Positions 14,673 to 23,746 of a stretch of 32,337 nt of DNA are shown here, piece after piece (the first letter of the stretch is position 1; each line of letters opens with the position of its first letter). The notes under the pieces are model-generated. The model did not search any database. It saw only the letters and a program-made list of their open reading frames with translations, and was not told the DNA's origin. The translations under genes and the position numbers were made by a program. Origin of the DNA: an uncultured Prevotella sp. (GTDB lineage: Bacteria; Bacteroidota; Bacteroidia; Bacteroidales; Bacteroidaceae). The stretch is taken from assembly GCA_944320305.1 (NCBI GenBank), contig CALUGW010000022.1:1-32337 (forward strand). Direction: 5' to 3'.

Positions 14673-16091
14673 TTATGATTGTTTGTTTTCCAGAGCCGCG
14701 ACACGCGCCGCGAGTGCGGCCAGCTCGTCGGCGTCGGCCAGCTTTCCACTTTTTGGAACTGTCAGTACCGCCTTGTCTTCTGCCCCTGCCGGTGTGAGTG
14801 TCAGCGTGTACATTTGCCCCTCGGCGGTCTCAAACGTTATGCTCCTGAAGTATGTGTTTCTCGGCACTCTGACGCAGAAGATGCCGTCAAGACCTGTCAC
14901 GGTGAATGTGTTGCCGCTCTTGTCCGCCTGAATACTCGTTTCATGCAGTGTCAGGTCGGTGTCCGTGCCGAACGTCACCTTGTCACCCCTTGTGAGGGCT
15001 TGTATCTGCGAGCCGCCGGCCTGCCGCGACACCGCCAGCAGCCTTTCACCTGTGCTTTGGTTTTTCAGCTGGTTCTGTGTGATGATGAAGTCGCCCCATG
15101 TCCACAGCAGGGTGTCAACGGTGTCGCCGCCCGCGCTTTTCAGCCGCAGGAGCGTCATGTCGTTGCCGTCGAAGTTGGCTGTGACGCCTCCAGCCTCCGT
15201 CGCCGCCCATTCCGCGAAGCTGTAGCTTGCCCCGACATATTCCGGCAGCTCTTTCTTTATGCCGTCTTTGAGGGCCGCGATGTCCGTCTCCGCACGGTCG
15301 AGTCCGCTTTCCAGTACGCCGACCCGGTTGCCCAAAGTCGTGATGTCACTCTGTCTGGGATAGTCCTTGTCTATCGTGAGCGACACGCCCGGAGTTCCGT
15401 CCTTATAATATATTGTGGCGTTGAAAGCATATACCTCGCTTATGGAGATGCTGTTTATGTAGCAGTTGCGCGGCACATTGAAGACAACGCGCATTGTCCG
15501 TGTGCTGTCTGCCATTATGTTTGTTGACAGCTGGATTTCCGCTATGTCCCGCGTGCTGCTGCTTGTCACCATCTCAATGTAGGAGGAGTTTGACGAGTCG
15601 CTGGAGACCTCCAGTGGCTCGGAGCTTGCCCTGTTGACGGTTATAGTGTCAAGGTTGCTCCATGTGTCGCCGTTTTGGCTTGACGCATCCGCGTCGCGCA
15701 TCACCATCAGCTCCCGCTGCCCGGTGCTGTAGTTTAGCATCTGGCCGTTGTGCAGGATGAAGTCGCCCCACGCCCACAGGCAAGTCTTCTCCCATCCCCC
15801 TGCGGCTGTCCTCTTTATCTCCAGCTGGTTGAATGTCCTGCCGCCTATGGTGATTTCCGCCTCGCCGTGCCTCATGTCCGCGTAGCTTCCGAAGACATAT
15901 GACACGATATTCCGGGTGTGCCGGCTGAATGATATGTCATCCACCTTGCCGCCGTATTCGGTGACGGCCTGCCTCATTGCGTCAGTAAGCAGGAATCTCA
16001 CAGTCCTGTTTCCAGCTGTGTGTGCGGCGGGCACGTATAGCCCCGCGAGGCTCTCCGCCGTCGGCAGCTCCGATATTCTTATCTTTTTCAT
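14673..16091 (-). CDS. Tail protein with an internally duplicated beta domain
   Basis: The 472-aa protein contains two homologous halves, about residues 66-240 and 285-445. Each has a W-x-W-G-D-F-I-I/L motif (107-112 and 330-336), an S-T-G-Q/E-R motif, and an N/R-V-P-R-N-x-Y motif (205-211 and 408-414). Each half is followed by a short heptad segment (about 252-266 and 455-470). This suggests a duplicated beta-sandwich with trimerisation helices, as in carbohydrate-binding fibre or tip proteins. Its start overlaps the Dit-like gene stop by four bases. The specific function is unknown. Confidence 0.6.
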   Translation of the reverse strand: MKKIRISELPTAESLAGLYVPAAHTAGNRTVRFLLTDAMRQAVTEYGGKVDDISFSRHTRNIVSYVFGSYADMRHGEAEITIGGRTFNQLEIKRTAAGGWEKTCLWAWGDFILHNGQMLNYSTGQRELMVMRDADASSQNGDTWSNLDTITVNRASSEPLEVSSDSSNSSYIEMVTSSSTRDIAEIQLSTNIMADSTRTMRVVFNVPRNCYINSISISEVYAFNATIYYKDGTPGVSLTIDKDYPRQSDITTLGNRVGVLESGLDRAETDIAALKDGIKKELPEYVGASYSFAEWAATEAGGVTANFDGNDMTLLRLKSAGGDTVDTLLWTWGDFIITQNQLKNQSTGERLLAVSRQAGGSQIQALTRGDKVTFGTDTDLTLHETSIQADKSGNTFTVTGLDGIFCVRVPRNTYFRSITFETAEGQMYTLTLTPAGAEDKAVLTVPKSGKLADADELAALAARVAALENKQS

Positions 16092-17038
16092 GTCTGTATG
16101 GTGTTTTGTTGTCCGCTTTCCGCGTCGGCCTCCATGTCGAAAGCGTTGCCGCCGCCCTCGTCGGTCAGTATCGCGCCGTCCTCTGCGGCAAGCACGATGT
16201 CGCTCTCAATCCTGAACAGCCCGGTGAACGCCAGCGTGAGCGTGAGGGCGAGCCACGGCCTGCCGTCGGGGCAGAACTCCGTCACCTGGCACGACTTGTA
16301 GTAGAAAGGGAAGTCCTGCTCCAGCTCTGCGACCGTCAGCAGTCTCTCTTCCGGCTGAATCAGGTTGTGCAGCAGCGCGTCATAGTTTTTCCATAGCCCG
16401 GCGAGAGTCTCGGCTCTCATAAGGCATTTCAGCCGCACGTCCTTTGTCTTGAACGTGACCGTCTTGCCGTCGTATATCGCGCCCGGCAGCGTGGATATGT
16501 TGCGGAGCATGTTCGGTTTCACGGCGGCTGGTCTCATTATCTCGGCGAGCGTACCCTGAAGCACCAGCAGGCCGTAGTCGCTGGCCGGCACGCCGTCAAT
16601 CATGTATTCACCGCATGCGGGCACACCGCCCTCCGGCGGCTCGTATGTGTAATCCTGCATCGGGAAGTCATCGGCGAGCTTCAGCGTGGCCGTGCCGAGC
16701 GTCCTTGCGATGTCGAGGTTGGGGACCTGTGTCATTCTCAGGCGGTATTTCCGCCCGATGCTCGCGCAGTCGAAGTCGTGGTAAGAGCCGCCTGACAGAA
16801 GCTCCACAAGCCTCGTAAGTCCGTCAGCGTCTCTGAAAGCGAGCGTGACGGACACCTCGCGCGTGTCCAGCCGCGGGGCGGAAAGGTCGGCTTCCACACC
16901 GTCCTCTTCCTGCCAGTCGTTGCTCTCGACGGCTTTCATTGGCGGCATGGAGACAAGTCCGTTCCAGCCTCCCTCGGTCACATACACCCCATACTGCTGG
17001 TATGCGTCGCTGCCGTCTATATAGAGTCTTCCTGTCAT
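16088..17038 (-). CDS. Distal tail (Dit)-like protein
   Basis: The 316-aa protein is directly downstream of the tape measure gene, the position of Dit in siphophages, and translationally coupled to the next gene (ATGA). It consists of two beta-rich halves: N-terminal I-D-G-S-D-A-Y-Q-Q-Y-G-V and later I-D-G-V-P-A-S-D-Y-G-L-L mark similar strands, consistent with a belt domain plus a second repeat. It would form the ring joining the tail tube to the tip. The call is by position and domain pattern, not an identified family hit. Confidence 0.6.
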   Translation of the reverse strand: MTGRLYIDGSDAYQQYGVYVTEGGWNGLVSMPPMKAVESNDWQEEDGVEADLSAPRLDTREVSVTLAFRDADGLTRLVELLSGGSYHDFDCASIGRKYRLRMTQVPNLDIARTLGTATLKLADDFPMQDYTYEPPEGGVPACGEYMIDGVPASDYGLLVLQGTLAEIMRPAAVKPNMLRNISTLPGAIYDGKTVTFKTKDVRLKCLMRAETLAGLWKNYDALLHNLIQPEERLLTVAELEQDFPFYYKSCQVTEFCPDGRPWLALTLTLAFTGLFRIESDIVLAAEDGAILTDEGGGNAFDMEADAESGQQNTIQT

Positions 17039-17042
17039 GCCG

Positions 17043-20000
17043 TCACCTTATCCTTACGCCTTTCAGGGCAATGTCATTGAGCGTGTTCCTGACCTCCCTC
17101 ACGTCGCCCTCCACGGCCTCCATCCTGCTTGACATGCCGTCCGTGTTGCTCTCAATGTTGAGCACGCTCTGCAGTATCATGTTTGCCGTGCTGAGCAGCA
17201 GCTTCGTGTTCTCGCTGATGGAGTAGGTGTGTCCTTGTATGGCCGTGGCGCGTCCGTTAAGCTCGTCAACGCTGTCCTGCGAGGCGGTGGCGATGCCCTT
17301 GGCCGAGGCCTCGCGTGTGTCGCCGTCTTCTGACTCCCAGCCGAACGTCTCGGCCATCTTGTCGCGCTCGGCCAGCATCCTGTCGCTGACGGACTTCGCC
17401 CAGTTCTGCAGATAGGACACCTCGTCTTCGGTGTAGCCGTCCTCTCCAAGCTCCGCCCATTTGTTATAGAGCTTCTGCAATTCATCCCTGTACACGTTTG
17501 ACATGAGCGAGGCGAGGATGCTCTTCCTCATGTACTCCCCGAAGCTGTCGGCGAAGTCCTCGTTGTCCGCGTCGAGGTCGGCCAGCATGTCAACATAGCC
17601 GTCGTAGAACGAGTCGAACGACAGGCCGGTGGTGGCCTCCTTCATGCTCTCCACAACCTCATCACTCTGCTCTTCTATGGCTATGAGCTTCTCTAAATAG
17701 TCCTGCGTCGCGTAGTCGAGCCGCGCCCAGAACTCCGGCATCTCCTCCTTTATTTTCTCCAACTCGTCGGCGGTGGAGTTCTGCAGCGTCTGGAACACCG
17801 CCATGTCCTGCACGTGGGTGTACTTGCGCAGCTCGGCCAGCCAGCCGCCGAGGTCGTCGTTCGTCCGCGCGGCTATCGAGTTGGTGAACAACCCAGACCC
17901 GGAGCTGCCGCGGGCCGCCAGCAGGTTGCGGGTGGCCTCCGCCTCCTTTTCCAGCAAATCCAGAGCCTCCTGCCCGGCTTTCTGCGCCTCCGCGCCGTAG
18001 TCTATGTCGATGTACTCCTTTTTCTTCGCTATCAGGTCGTTCCACACGTCCACCAGCAAGTCGTACTGGCCTTTCATCGCCTCGTACTCCGAGTAGTCCG
18101 CGCCGAAGAGTCCGTCCAGCGCGCCCACCACCTTGCCGATACCGTTCACCGCCGCCATCGCCCCGCCCACGACGTCGCCGGACATTATCTGCCCCACGCC
18201 CGCCGCCGTCTCGCCGAGGCCGCCCACGGCGTCGGCCACACCTGAAATCTTCGCGCCTAGCTCGTCGCTGTCGAATATCGTGCCGAGGCTCTGGCCGAAC
18301 TCCGACAGGGCGGGGGCGAACGCAGACACCGCGCTGCCTATCTTGGCCACGCCCTCGGCCTCGTCGCCGCTCTTTATCGCCGCCGAGGCCGCCTTTATGT
18401 CCTCTTCCAGACGCTTGAACGGACTGCGGCTGCCCAGCTCGCCTTTCAGCCGCGCTATGCCGTTGCGCAGCGACTCGACCTTTTCGGGCGACCGCTCCAG
18501 ACCCTGCAATGTGTTCTCGCTGACGCCGAGGCCGAGTATGTCGCCGCGCGTCACCGTCTTGCCGTCTATGGTGGCCGCGCCCTTAGCGTCTTTCTGCGCT
18601 CCGAGCCAGTCCATGAGCAGCTCGGCCTTGTCGATTATCTTCTGTATCTCGGCCACGCTCCTCTCCGAGGCGTCAGCGAACAGCTGCCCCATGAGCGTTG
18701 TCGAGCCGCGCATCTCCTCATCCAGAGCGTCAAGTTCCTCTGCCTTTTGCTTCAGCAGGAAGGCCTCCTCTGCGCTGCCACTCCCGGCATTGAGCAGCTT
18801 GGCGTCGTACTTGGCGGCGATGGCGTTGCGCCTCTGCATATAGTCGCCGTACTTCGCGTAGTATTCGTTCCACGCCGCCTCCTGCTGCTCCGTGAGTTGG
18901 CGGTTGCCCTTTATCATGGCCTTGAGCGCAAGGTCGTTGTACGCCTCTATCTGCTCCCGCTGCTCCGGGGCGAGGTCGGCCACGGTAAGGTTGAGCGATG
19001 CGCGGTAGGCTATCGTTTCCGCCTTTGTCGCCTTGGGGTGTGCATTCTGCCACTCCAACACCTTTTCGTCCGCGAGGGCGTCTACCATGTCCTGCCCGCG
19101 CTTCTTATTTTCTGCAATAAGGCGGTCGTAGTTGAGCTTTATCTGGGCTTTCTGCTTCTCGTACCCCTCATCCATGTTCTCAATCTGGCGCTGACGTATC
19201 TCCAGCTCCGCTTCCGCATTGGCAGCGATAACCGCGTCTTTGTATTCGTCGATTTTCTGCGTCCGCTCTGCGGTTTGGTCTTCAACACGCTCAACTTCCC
19301 GTTGCGTCCTTGCACCCGACCGCGTCTGCTTTGACACGCTGTAGCTGTCGATGTGGCTCTGTGCGTCCGCAATGTTCTTGCGTATCTCTGCGGCTTTCTT
19401 CGTTTTCAGCTCGGCCTCTGTCATCGCGTCGAGCAATCCTTGCTGCTCTTTGAGGTACTTTTCCCAGTAGGCTTTGTTCTTGACTACCTCTTTGGGCGTG
19501 TCATCGCCCTGCTTCGTTTCAGGAGCGGTGCCAAAGCGACGCTCGGCCTCCTGCATGGTGTCGTTGTATATCTTGCGAGCCTTGGCCGCTTCATTGAGGA
19601 TTTCTTTCAGCTCGTTTGTCGTGTAGGTGTACGAGCCTATGCCCGTCATCGGGTCGCCTGGAATGTAGTGCGTCCTGTCGAACTGCTTGGCCCATTCTTC
19701 GTCAAGTTTTACGCCCTGTTTACCCTCTAATACTGGTTTCAACTGGGCAAAATACAGTTCGGCAAGGTTCATTCCGCCTTTTGTTCTTTGGTTGCCAAAC
19801 CGTTCTTTTAGAAACTCATATAATTTGTTGCGCTGTTCACTTTCTATTTCAACGTAGGTGTCAGAAGCCTCCTTTGTGGATTTCTCCAATGCACGTGCCT
19901 TAGCCGCTGCAATAGCCGCGTCCTTTACCGCATTGTAAGCCGCCGCCACATCTTCGAGCGAACGCACCTCGGAACTCAATCCCTCCAAGTATTTCCCGTA

Positions 20001-22001
20001 CTGGTCGATAATGGCTTTCTTTGCCGCCTCGTATTCGTTCGTGCCTTTTTTCGCGGCCTGTAAACGGGCAAACAGAGCGTCTATCTGCAATTCCTCTGAC
20101 CTGTATGAGTTCACGGCTTCTTTTGCGGTGTCATTGAGCCTCTTTTGTGCCTTTTCCGCGTCCGTTTGGTATGTCACGAGTTTGTATATCCCATAGCCCA
20201 GCGCGACAACGCCAGCGAGAGCCAACGCCCACGGGTTCGCCATAATGACTGCGTTTAACCGTGCAGCAACCGCCGTTAGCCTTGTTTTGGCAACGGACAA
20301 CACACCAGTAGCGGTGGCATTTGCCGCCTGCGCCGCCGTATTTGCCGCTGTTTCTACCGTGTTTGCACGGCGCACGGTGCTGTCGAGCAATGCCGCCTTG
20401 CTGTTTACCTCACGGGCTGCGGTGTTTCTTGCCTTTGAAGCGGTATTGAGGTTTTCTTCCGCCGTTTCCAATGCTGTTTGAGCCTTGGCTATTTTCTTAG
20501 ACGTAGTTTCGTCAACCGTAGCCGCCATTTCCTTGCGGATGGCAACAATGTTTCGGCTGTGCTGCACTTCTTCCGCCCGTGCCGCAACGAGCTTTTCGTT
20601 GATGGCCGCAATTTCCCTGTTCTTTGCGGCGACAACCTCGTTTGAGGCCTGCGCCTCTTTCAACGCCCGTGCCTGTGCTATTGCAGCGTCTTTCTGCTCC
20701 TGCAACCTCTGCGCACGTAGGGCTGCGCGGCTCTGTGCCTCGCTCTCAATGGCAATGCGTTTCTGTGCTGATGCCGTCTGTTCCGATGCGGCCTCCTGTA
20801 TGACGGCTTCAAGCTCCGCTCTCTTGGCGGCGACATTTTCCGCCGCTGCCACCTTTGCCGCCTCCGCCGCCGTCAACCGCTCACGGGCTGCGTTCAGCTC
20901 CGCCTGCGTGGTGACGGCCAGCTGCGTTTGACGCTCCATCTCTGCGGCTATCTCCGCTTTGACGGCTGTATAGTATGCCTCCGAGGTCTTGGATAGATTG
21001 AGTTTGGAAATTTGTGCCTTTTGCTCTGCCGACATGACGGCGTACAGCTGCGCCGCTTCTTCGGTATGCTTTACCGTCTTGACCGTGTTCTGCACTGCTG
21101 CGGTGGCCAATACGGCTGCTTTGTACGCCCCGTATGTTGATATTACGGCCATCAATGCCTCTCCGACATCTCTCCAATGTTCAACAAGAGTAGATACAAG
21201 GCCGATGCTTTCAGAAATGATTCCCTGTGTGGACTGGCCTATCTCGTTAAACATCTGCTCGAAGCCGTCCTGCAAGTTGGATAACTGGCCTGTAATGGTC
21301 TTGCTTTGCGCCTCCATGAGGCCACCGAACTTGCCGCCCTCGTTAGTAAGGTTGATGATGGCCTGTTGCACTTCGGGAAAGCCCACCTTTCCCTCCTCAA
21401 CCATCTTTCGGATTTCCTCTTTCGCCACCCCGAACTGCTTTGCCAGCTCGTCGGCCAAAGGAATACCACGGCCCAGGAACTGGTTGAGGTCGGCTGTATA
21501 GAGCCGACCCTGCGTCATCGTAGTGCCGTAAAGATAAGCGAGGTCGCCAATAGGGATGGAAAGTCCGGCGCAGATGTCTCCGAGGCGTATCAGCGTCTCG
21601 TTTACCTTGTCGGCCTCCACGCCGTATGCGAGCAGCTGACGCGCCGCGTTGGAAATGTCCGTGACGCCGAACGGCGTGGTGGCTGCGGTGTGTATCAACT
21701 GCGACATCAGGTTCTCGGCCACGGCGGCGTCGCCTGTGAGCACCTTAAAGGCAGCCTCAAGCTGCTGGAACTGTCCGCGCACCGTCGCGACCTGCACGGC
21801 GAAGTCCTTAACCTGTTGCACGGCGAACACGCCCGCTATCGACGCGCCTATCTTCTTCATGGCCGTGTCTATCCTGTCACCCTCCTTGGCGGCGGACGTT
21901 CCGACGCCCGCGAGTATGCTCCGCGCCTGCGCCGCGTCCGTGCGCAGCTGGCTGTTGTCAAGCCCTGTGGCGTAGTATATGCGCCCCTTGTCGTTCTCCA
22001 T
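17043..22001 (-). CDS. Tape measure protein
   Basis: The 1652-aa protein is the longest in the window and sits after the G/GT chaperone genes. The N-terminal ~250 residues match the tape-measure N-domain (S-N-A-A-R-Q-L-L-A-Y-G-V, followed by a G-R-L-Y-T-A-D-L-N-Q-F motif). Residues about 350-560 are long Ala/Glu/Arg-rich coiled coil. A hydrophobic segment near 585-608 contains N-P-W-A-L-A-L-A-G, typical of tape measure proteins. A second helical region (about 900-1400) and a hydrophobic Gly-rich segment near 1250-1300 follow. It sets tail length and aids DNA ejection. At roughly 1.5 angstrom per residue a tail near 250 nm is possible (an estimate). The ATG overlaps the stop of the T frame by one base (TGATG). 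Confidence 0.92.
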   Translation of the reverse strand: MENDKGRIYYATGLDNSQLRTDAAQARSILAGVGTSAAKEGDRIDTAMKKIGASIAGVFAVQQVKDFAVQVATVRGQFQQLEAAFKVLTGDAAVAENLMSQLIHTAATTPFGVTDISNAARQLLAYGVEADKVNETLIRLGDICAGLSIPIGDLAYLYGTTMTQGRLYTADLNQFLGRGIPLADELAKQFGVAKEEIRKMVEEGKVGFPEVQQAIINLTNEGGKFGGLMEAQSKTITGQLSNLQDGFEQMFNEIGQSTQGIISESIGLVSTLVEHWRDVGEALMAVISTYGAYKAAVLATAAVQNTVKTVKHTEEAAQLYAVMSAEQKAQISKLNLSKTSEAYYTAVKAEIAAEMERQTQLAVTTQAELNAARERLTAAEAAKVAAAENVAAKRAELEAVIQEAASEQTASAQKRIAIESEAQSRAALRAQRLQEQKDAAIAQARALKEAQASNEVVAAKNREIAAINEKLVAARAEEVQHSRNIVAIRKEMAATVDETTSKKIAKAQTALETAEENLNTASKARNTAAREVNSKAALLDSTVRRANTVETAANTAAQAANATATGVLSVAKTRLTAVAARLNAVIMANPWALALAGVVALGYGIYKLVTYQTDAEKAQKRLNDTAKEAVNSYRSEELQIDALFARLQAAKKGTNEYEAAKKAIIDQYGKYLEGLSSEVRSLEDVAAAYNAVKDAAIAAAKARALEKSTKEASDTYVEIESEQRNKLYEFLKERFGNQRTKGGMNLAELYFAQLKPVLEGKQGVKLDEEWAKQFDRTHYIPGDPMTGIGSYTYTTNELKEILNEAAKARKIYNDTMQEAERRFGTAPETKQGDDTPKEVVKNKAYWEKYLKEQQGLLDAMTEAELKTKKAAEIRKNIADAQSHIDSYSVSKQTRSGARTQREVERVEDQTAERTQKIDEYKDAVIAANAEAELEIRQRQIENMDEGYEKQKAQIKLNYDRLIAENKKRGQDMVDALADEKVLEWQNAHPKATKAETIAYRASLNLTVADLAPEQREQIEAYNDLALKAMIKGNRQLTEQQEAAWNEYYAKYGDYMQRRNAIAAKYDAKLLNAGSGSAEEAFLLKQKAEELDALDEEMRGSTTLMGQLFADASERSVAEIQKIIDKAELLMDWLGAQKDAKGAATIDGKTVTRGDILGLGVSENTLQGLERSPEKVESLRNGIARLKGELGSRSPFKRLEEDIKAASAAIKSGDEAEGVAKIGSAVSAFAPALSEFGQSLGTIFDSDELGAKISGVADAVGGLGETAAGVGQIMSGDVVGGAMAAVNGIGKVVGALDGLFGADYSEYEAMKGQYDLLVDVWNDLIAKKKEYIDIDYGAEAQKAGQEALDLLEKEAEATRNLLAARGSSGSGLFTNSIAARTNDDLGGWLAELRKYTHVQDMAVFQTLQNSTADELEKIKEEMPEFWARLDYATQDYLEKLIAIEEQSDEVVESMKEATTGLSFDSFYDGYVDMLADLDADNEDFADSFGEYMRKSILASLMSNVYRDELQKLYNKWAELGEDGYTEDEVSYLQNWAKSVSDRMLAERDKMAETFGWESEDGDTREASAKGIATASQDSVDELNGRATAIQGHTYSISENTKLLLSTANMILQSVLNIESNTDGMSSRMEAVEGDVREVRNTLNDIALKGVRIR

Positions 22002-22731
22002 CAGTCGAAACTTTCAAAAATTCTCCTCACCTTTTCCCTGTTCGCCGGGTCGTCGGCCTTTATGGGTTTCCGGCTCTTGCCGCCGCTCTTGTCCGCCTTG
22101 CCCCTGTAGCTGGGCAGCGTCGCCCCGTAGAGCACCATGTTGGCGTAGCTCATGCTGTGGAGCACGTGGTCAAAGGGCAGTCCGAACGCCTTGGCCGTTC
22201 CGGCGACTATCGCCCAGACGCTGTCGTTGGCGTCTCCACTTTCGTCGGTCTGAGCATGTTTATCTCTGTCAGGAAAGTGGTAAGCCCGAAAAAATCGCCT
22301 ATCTCCATCTTCTGAAGCAGCGAGCCGACAAGCAGGTTGAGGGCTTTTGGCGAGCAGCACTCAAGTATTTCCTTTGAAAGCTCCGCCTTTCGGTCTGTCG
22401 TCTTCTCGACCTCGACATTCTTGTGCAGCCTGACAAGCCCCCACAAATACCGTCTCTCCCGCTTCTCGCGGACAGTCCTTGTCTCCGTGAGGTGTCTCGC
22501 GCCGAGTATGAGTATCGCGGCCACATCGCCCAGCGCCCTACAGTCCTTTGCCACCGACAGGCTCTCCTCGACCACCCTCTGGGGGTCAAGCTTCGTTTTA
22601 GGCAGGCGCGACACGGCCTCCGAGGCCAGAATCAGCGTGGCCGTGCTGGGCGGCGCGACCCTGTATGTCCGCCCGCAGACGCTTATCTCGTCTTCCTTTT
22701 GCAGGATGGTCTCGGCCACCCTCTGTTCCAT
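22001..22731 (-). CDS. Tail assembly chaperone GT, product of -1 frameshifting
   Basis: The frame from 22360 to 22001 lacks its own ATG until residue 69 (it opens only with GTG inside G) and overlaps the G frame by about 150 bases in the -1 register. A slippery T-TTT-TTC at 22294-22288 would join 148 residues of G to a 95-residue T domain, giving about 243 aa. In lambda and many siphophages, G and GT chaperone the tape measure protein, whose gene starts exactly at the T stop here. The T domain contains W-A-I-V-A-G-T-A-K-A-F-G-L and a basic C-terminus. Confidence 0.8.
22207..22731 (-). CDS. Tail assembly chaperone G (zero-frame product)
   Basis: The 174-aa product (start M-E-Q-R-V-A-E; an in-frame ATG at 22746 is also possible) has a mostly helical body and the tail-chaperone position between the major tail protein and tape measure genes. 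I prefer 22731 because a GGGAGA lies nine bases upstream of it. It terminates at a TAG within the T frame if ribosomes do not slip. The zero-frame protein is normally the major product and the fusion the minor one. Confidence 0.75.
   Translation of the reverse strand: MEQRVAETILQKEDEISVCGRTYRVAPPSTATLILASEAVSRLPKTKLDPQRVVEESLSVAKDCRALGDVAAILILGARHLTETRTVREKRERRYLWGLVRLHKNVEVEKTTDRKAELSKEILECCSPKALNLLVGSLLQKMEIGDFFGLTTFLTEINMLRPTKVETPTTASGR
22236..22294 (-). promoter_or_regulatory. Programmed -1 ribosomal frameshift signal
   Basis: Heptamer T-TTT-TTC (22294-22288) lies in the correct zero-frame phase (GAT TTT TTC). Seven bases later an 8-bp perfect stem begins: CCACTTTC (22280-22273) with GAAAGTGG (22243-22236), loop 29 bases, with an inner CTGA/TCAG pairing. 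Slippery site, spacer and downstream structure are all near-ideal. Confidence 0.85.
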
Positions 22732-22770
22732 TGTCTTGTCTCCCATCTGCTTTGTGTTTTTGAATTTCGG

Positions 22771-22801
22771 GGCAGGATGGGGAGTCGAACCCCATCCTGC
22801 C
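22771..22801 (-). other. Strong hairpin after the major tail protein gene
   Basis: A perfect 12-bp inverted repeat (22771-22782 with 22790-22801) encloses a 7-base loop. There is no T tract on the minus strand. It lies 7 bases past the major tail protein stop, and probably protects the upstream mRNA or reduces read-through. Confidence 0.6.
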
Positions 22802-22808
22802 TGTTGCC

Positions 22809-23270
22809 TTATGAGTCGCTTTGCTCGCTCGGAACGTAGCTCTTTACGGTTTTGCCCGTCTTGGGCTTCAGGGCGCGTGCCACGTAGTGGCGCAGCTGGC
22901 CGTCGGCTGTGGTGTAGCTCTCCTCCACGCGCAGGACACAACGGTCTATCTGGATTGCGGGGCAGTCTTTGTCTTGCGCCTCGACACGCAATGCGTGTTC
23001 GCCTGCTATTACACCGTCATCGTCCTCAAACGACGGCTCTTCACCTTTCTTGACGAACTCATCCCATTCAAGCTGGTATGTGTTCTTGCCCGGCAGGTAG
23101 TCAACGAGCGCACCGCCCTCTTCCGTGGCGGTCTTCTCGGTGCCTGCGGTCGTCGTGAGCTGCGTGCTGTCCTCTTTCGGGGTGGGCAGCTCCGTCCATT
23201 CCCCGGTAGGCGCACCATCGGTGCTTGTGGCGTGCTTCAGGTCGCACTCGCCCCAGTTCAATACTGCCAT
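22809..23270 (-). CDS. Major tail protein (tail tube)
   Basis: The 153-aa protein opens with M-A-V-L-N-W-G-E-C-D-L and has a Thr/Glu-rich first half and a beta-rich second half (A-L-R-V-E-A-Q-D, I-Q-I-D-R-C-V-L-R-V). The size and the position, between the tail completion gene and the tail chaperones, indicate the tube subunit. It forms hexameric rings that stack into the tail. A strong hairpin follows its stop, consistent with a highly expressed gene. The call depends on order rather than a recognised signature. Confidence 0.7.
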   Translation of the reverse strand: MAVLNWGECDLKHATSTDGAPTGEWTELPTPKEDSTQLTTTAGTEKTATEEGGALVDYLPGKNTYQLEWDEFVKKGEEPSFEDDDGVIAGEHALRVEAQDKDCPAIQIDRCVLRVEESYTTADGQLRHYVARALKPKTGKTVKSYVPSEQSDS

Positions 23271-23310
23271 AGTCTTTTGTTTTTTTGTTTGTTAATACTC
23301 TTGTTGTCTC

Positions 23311-23733
23311 TCACTCCGTGCCGTCGTAGTAGCTGTACTTGAGCCTCACGACGACGAAATGCTGGTGTGTGTCTGGCTCTTCCTCTGTGCAGACGGTCTG
23401 CTGCAACTTGAACTTGTAGCATGACACGGCGGTCGTGAGGCTGTCCGCCCACTGCTGCGCGAGGCGTTCCACTTCTTCCAGCCGCTGGCCGTCCTCAACC
23501 CAAACGCCGTTTCCGTATGGGTCTGTGTCGGGTACATAGATATGCACCGTAACTACCCCTGTTTGGATTTGGTCGGCAAGTCCTGCCGTGAATATCACGA
23601 CCGCATCCTCTTTGCGGCTGTCGCGTGGCCTCATGCCCTTGCGATAGACCTCACCCGTTATCTGCTCGTACAGGGTGCTATCCCTCAGCAGGCGGTAAAT
23701 GTCGCCTTGTATCTGCTTCGATGTCTTTGCCAT
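23311..23733 (-). CDS. Tail completion / terminator protein
   Basis: The 140-aa protein has an N-terminal helix, a middle strand region (I-Q-T-G-V-V-T-V-H-I-Y-V-P-D) and a C-terminal strand (F-V-V-V-R-L-K-Y-S-Y). This is the pattern of the tail terminator fold (gpU-like), and the gene sits directly before the tube gene in transcription order. It would cap the tail tube and join it to the head. It was assigned by position and size. Confidence 0.55.
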   Translation of the reverse strand: MAKTSKQIQGDIYRLLRDSTLYEQITGEVYRKGMRPRDSRKEDAVVIFTAGLADQIQTGVVTVHIYVPDTDPYGNGVWVEDGQRLEEVERLAQQWADSLTTAVSCYKFKLQQTVCTEEEPDTHQHFVVVRLKYSYYDGTE

Positions 23734-23746
23734 GGCCGTTACTGCT

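Noticed and set aside
14679-15527. 282-codon plus-strand ORF
   Set aside because: Antisense to the duplicated-domain tail gene; no start context, no recognisable domain.
22001-22360. Independent GTG-started gene in the T frame
   Set aside because: The start codon falls inside the G coding sequence with no ribosome site, and the frameshift site explains the frame better.
22783-22801. Loop TTCGACT with flanking CCCC looks like a tRNA T arm
   Set aside because: No D arm, anticodon arm or acceptor stem can be built around it; the 12-bp palindrome explains it as a simple hairpin.
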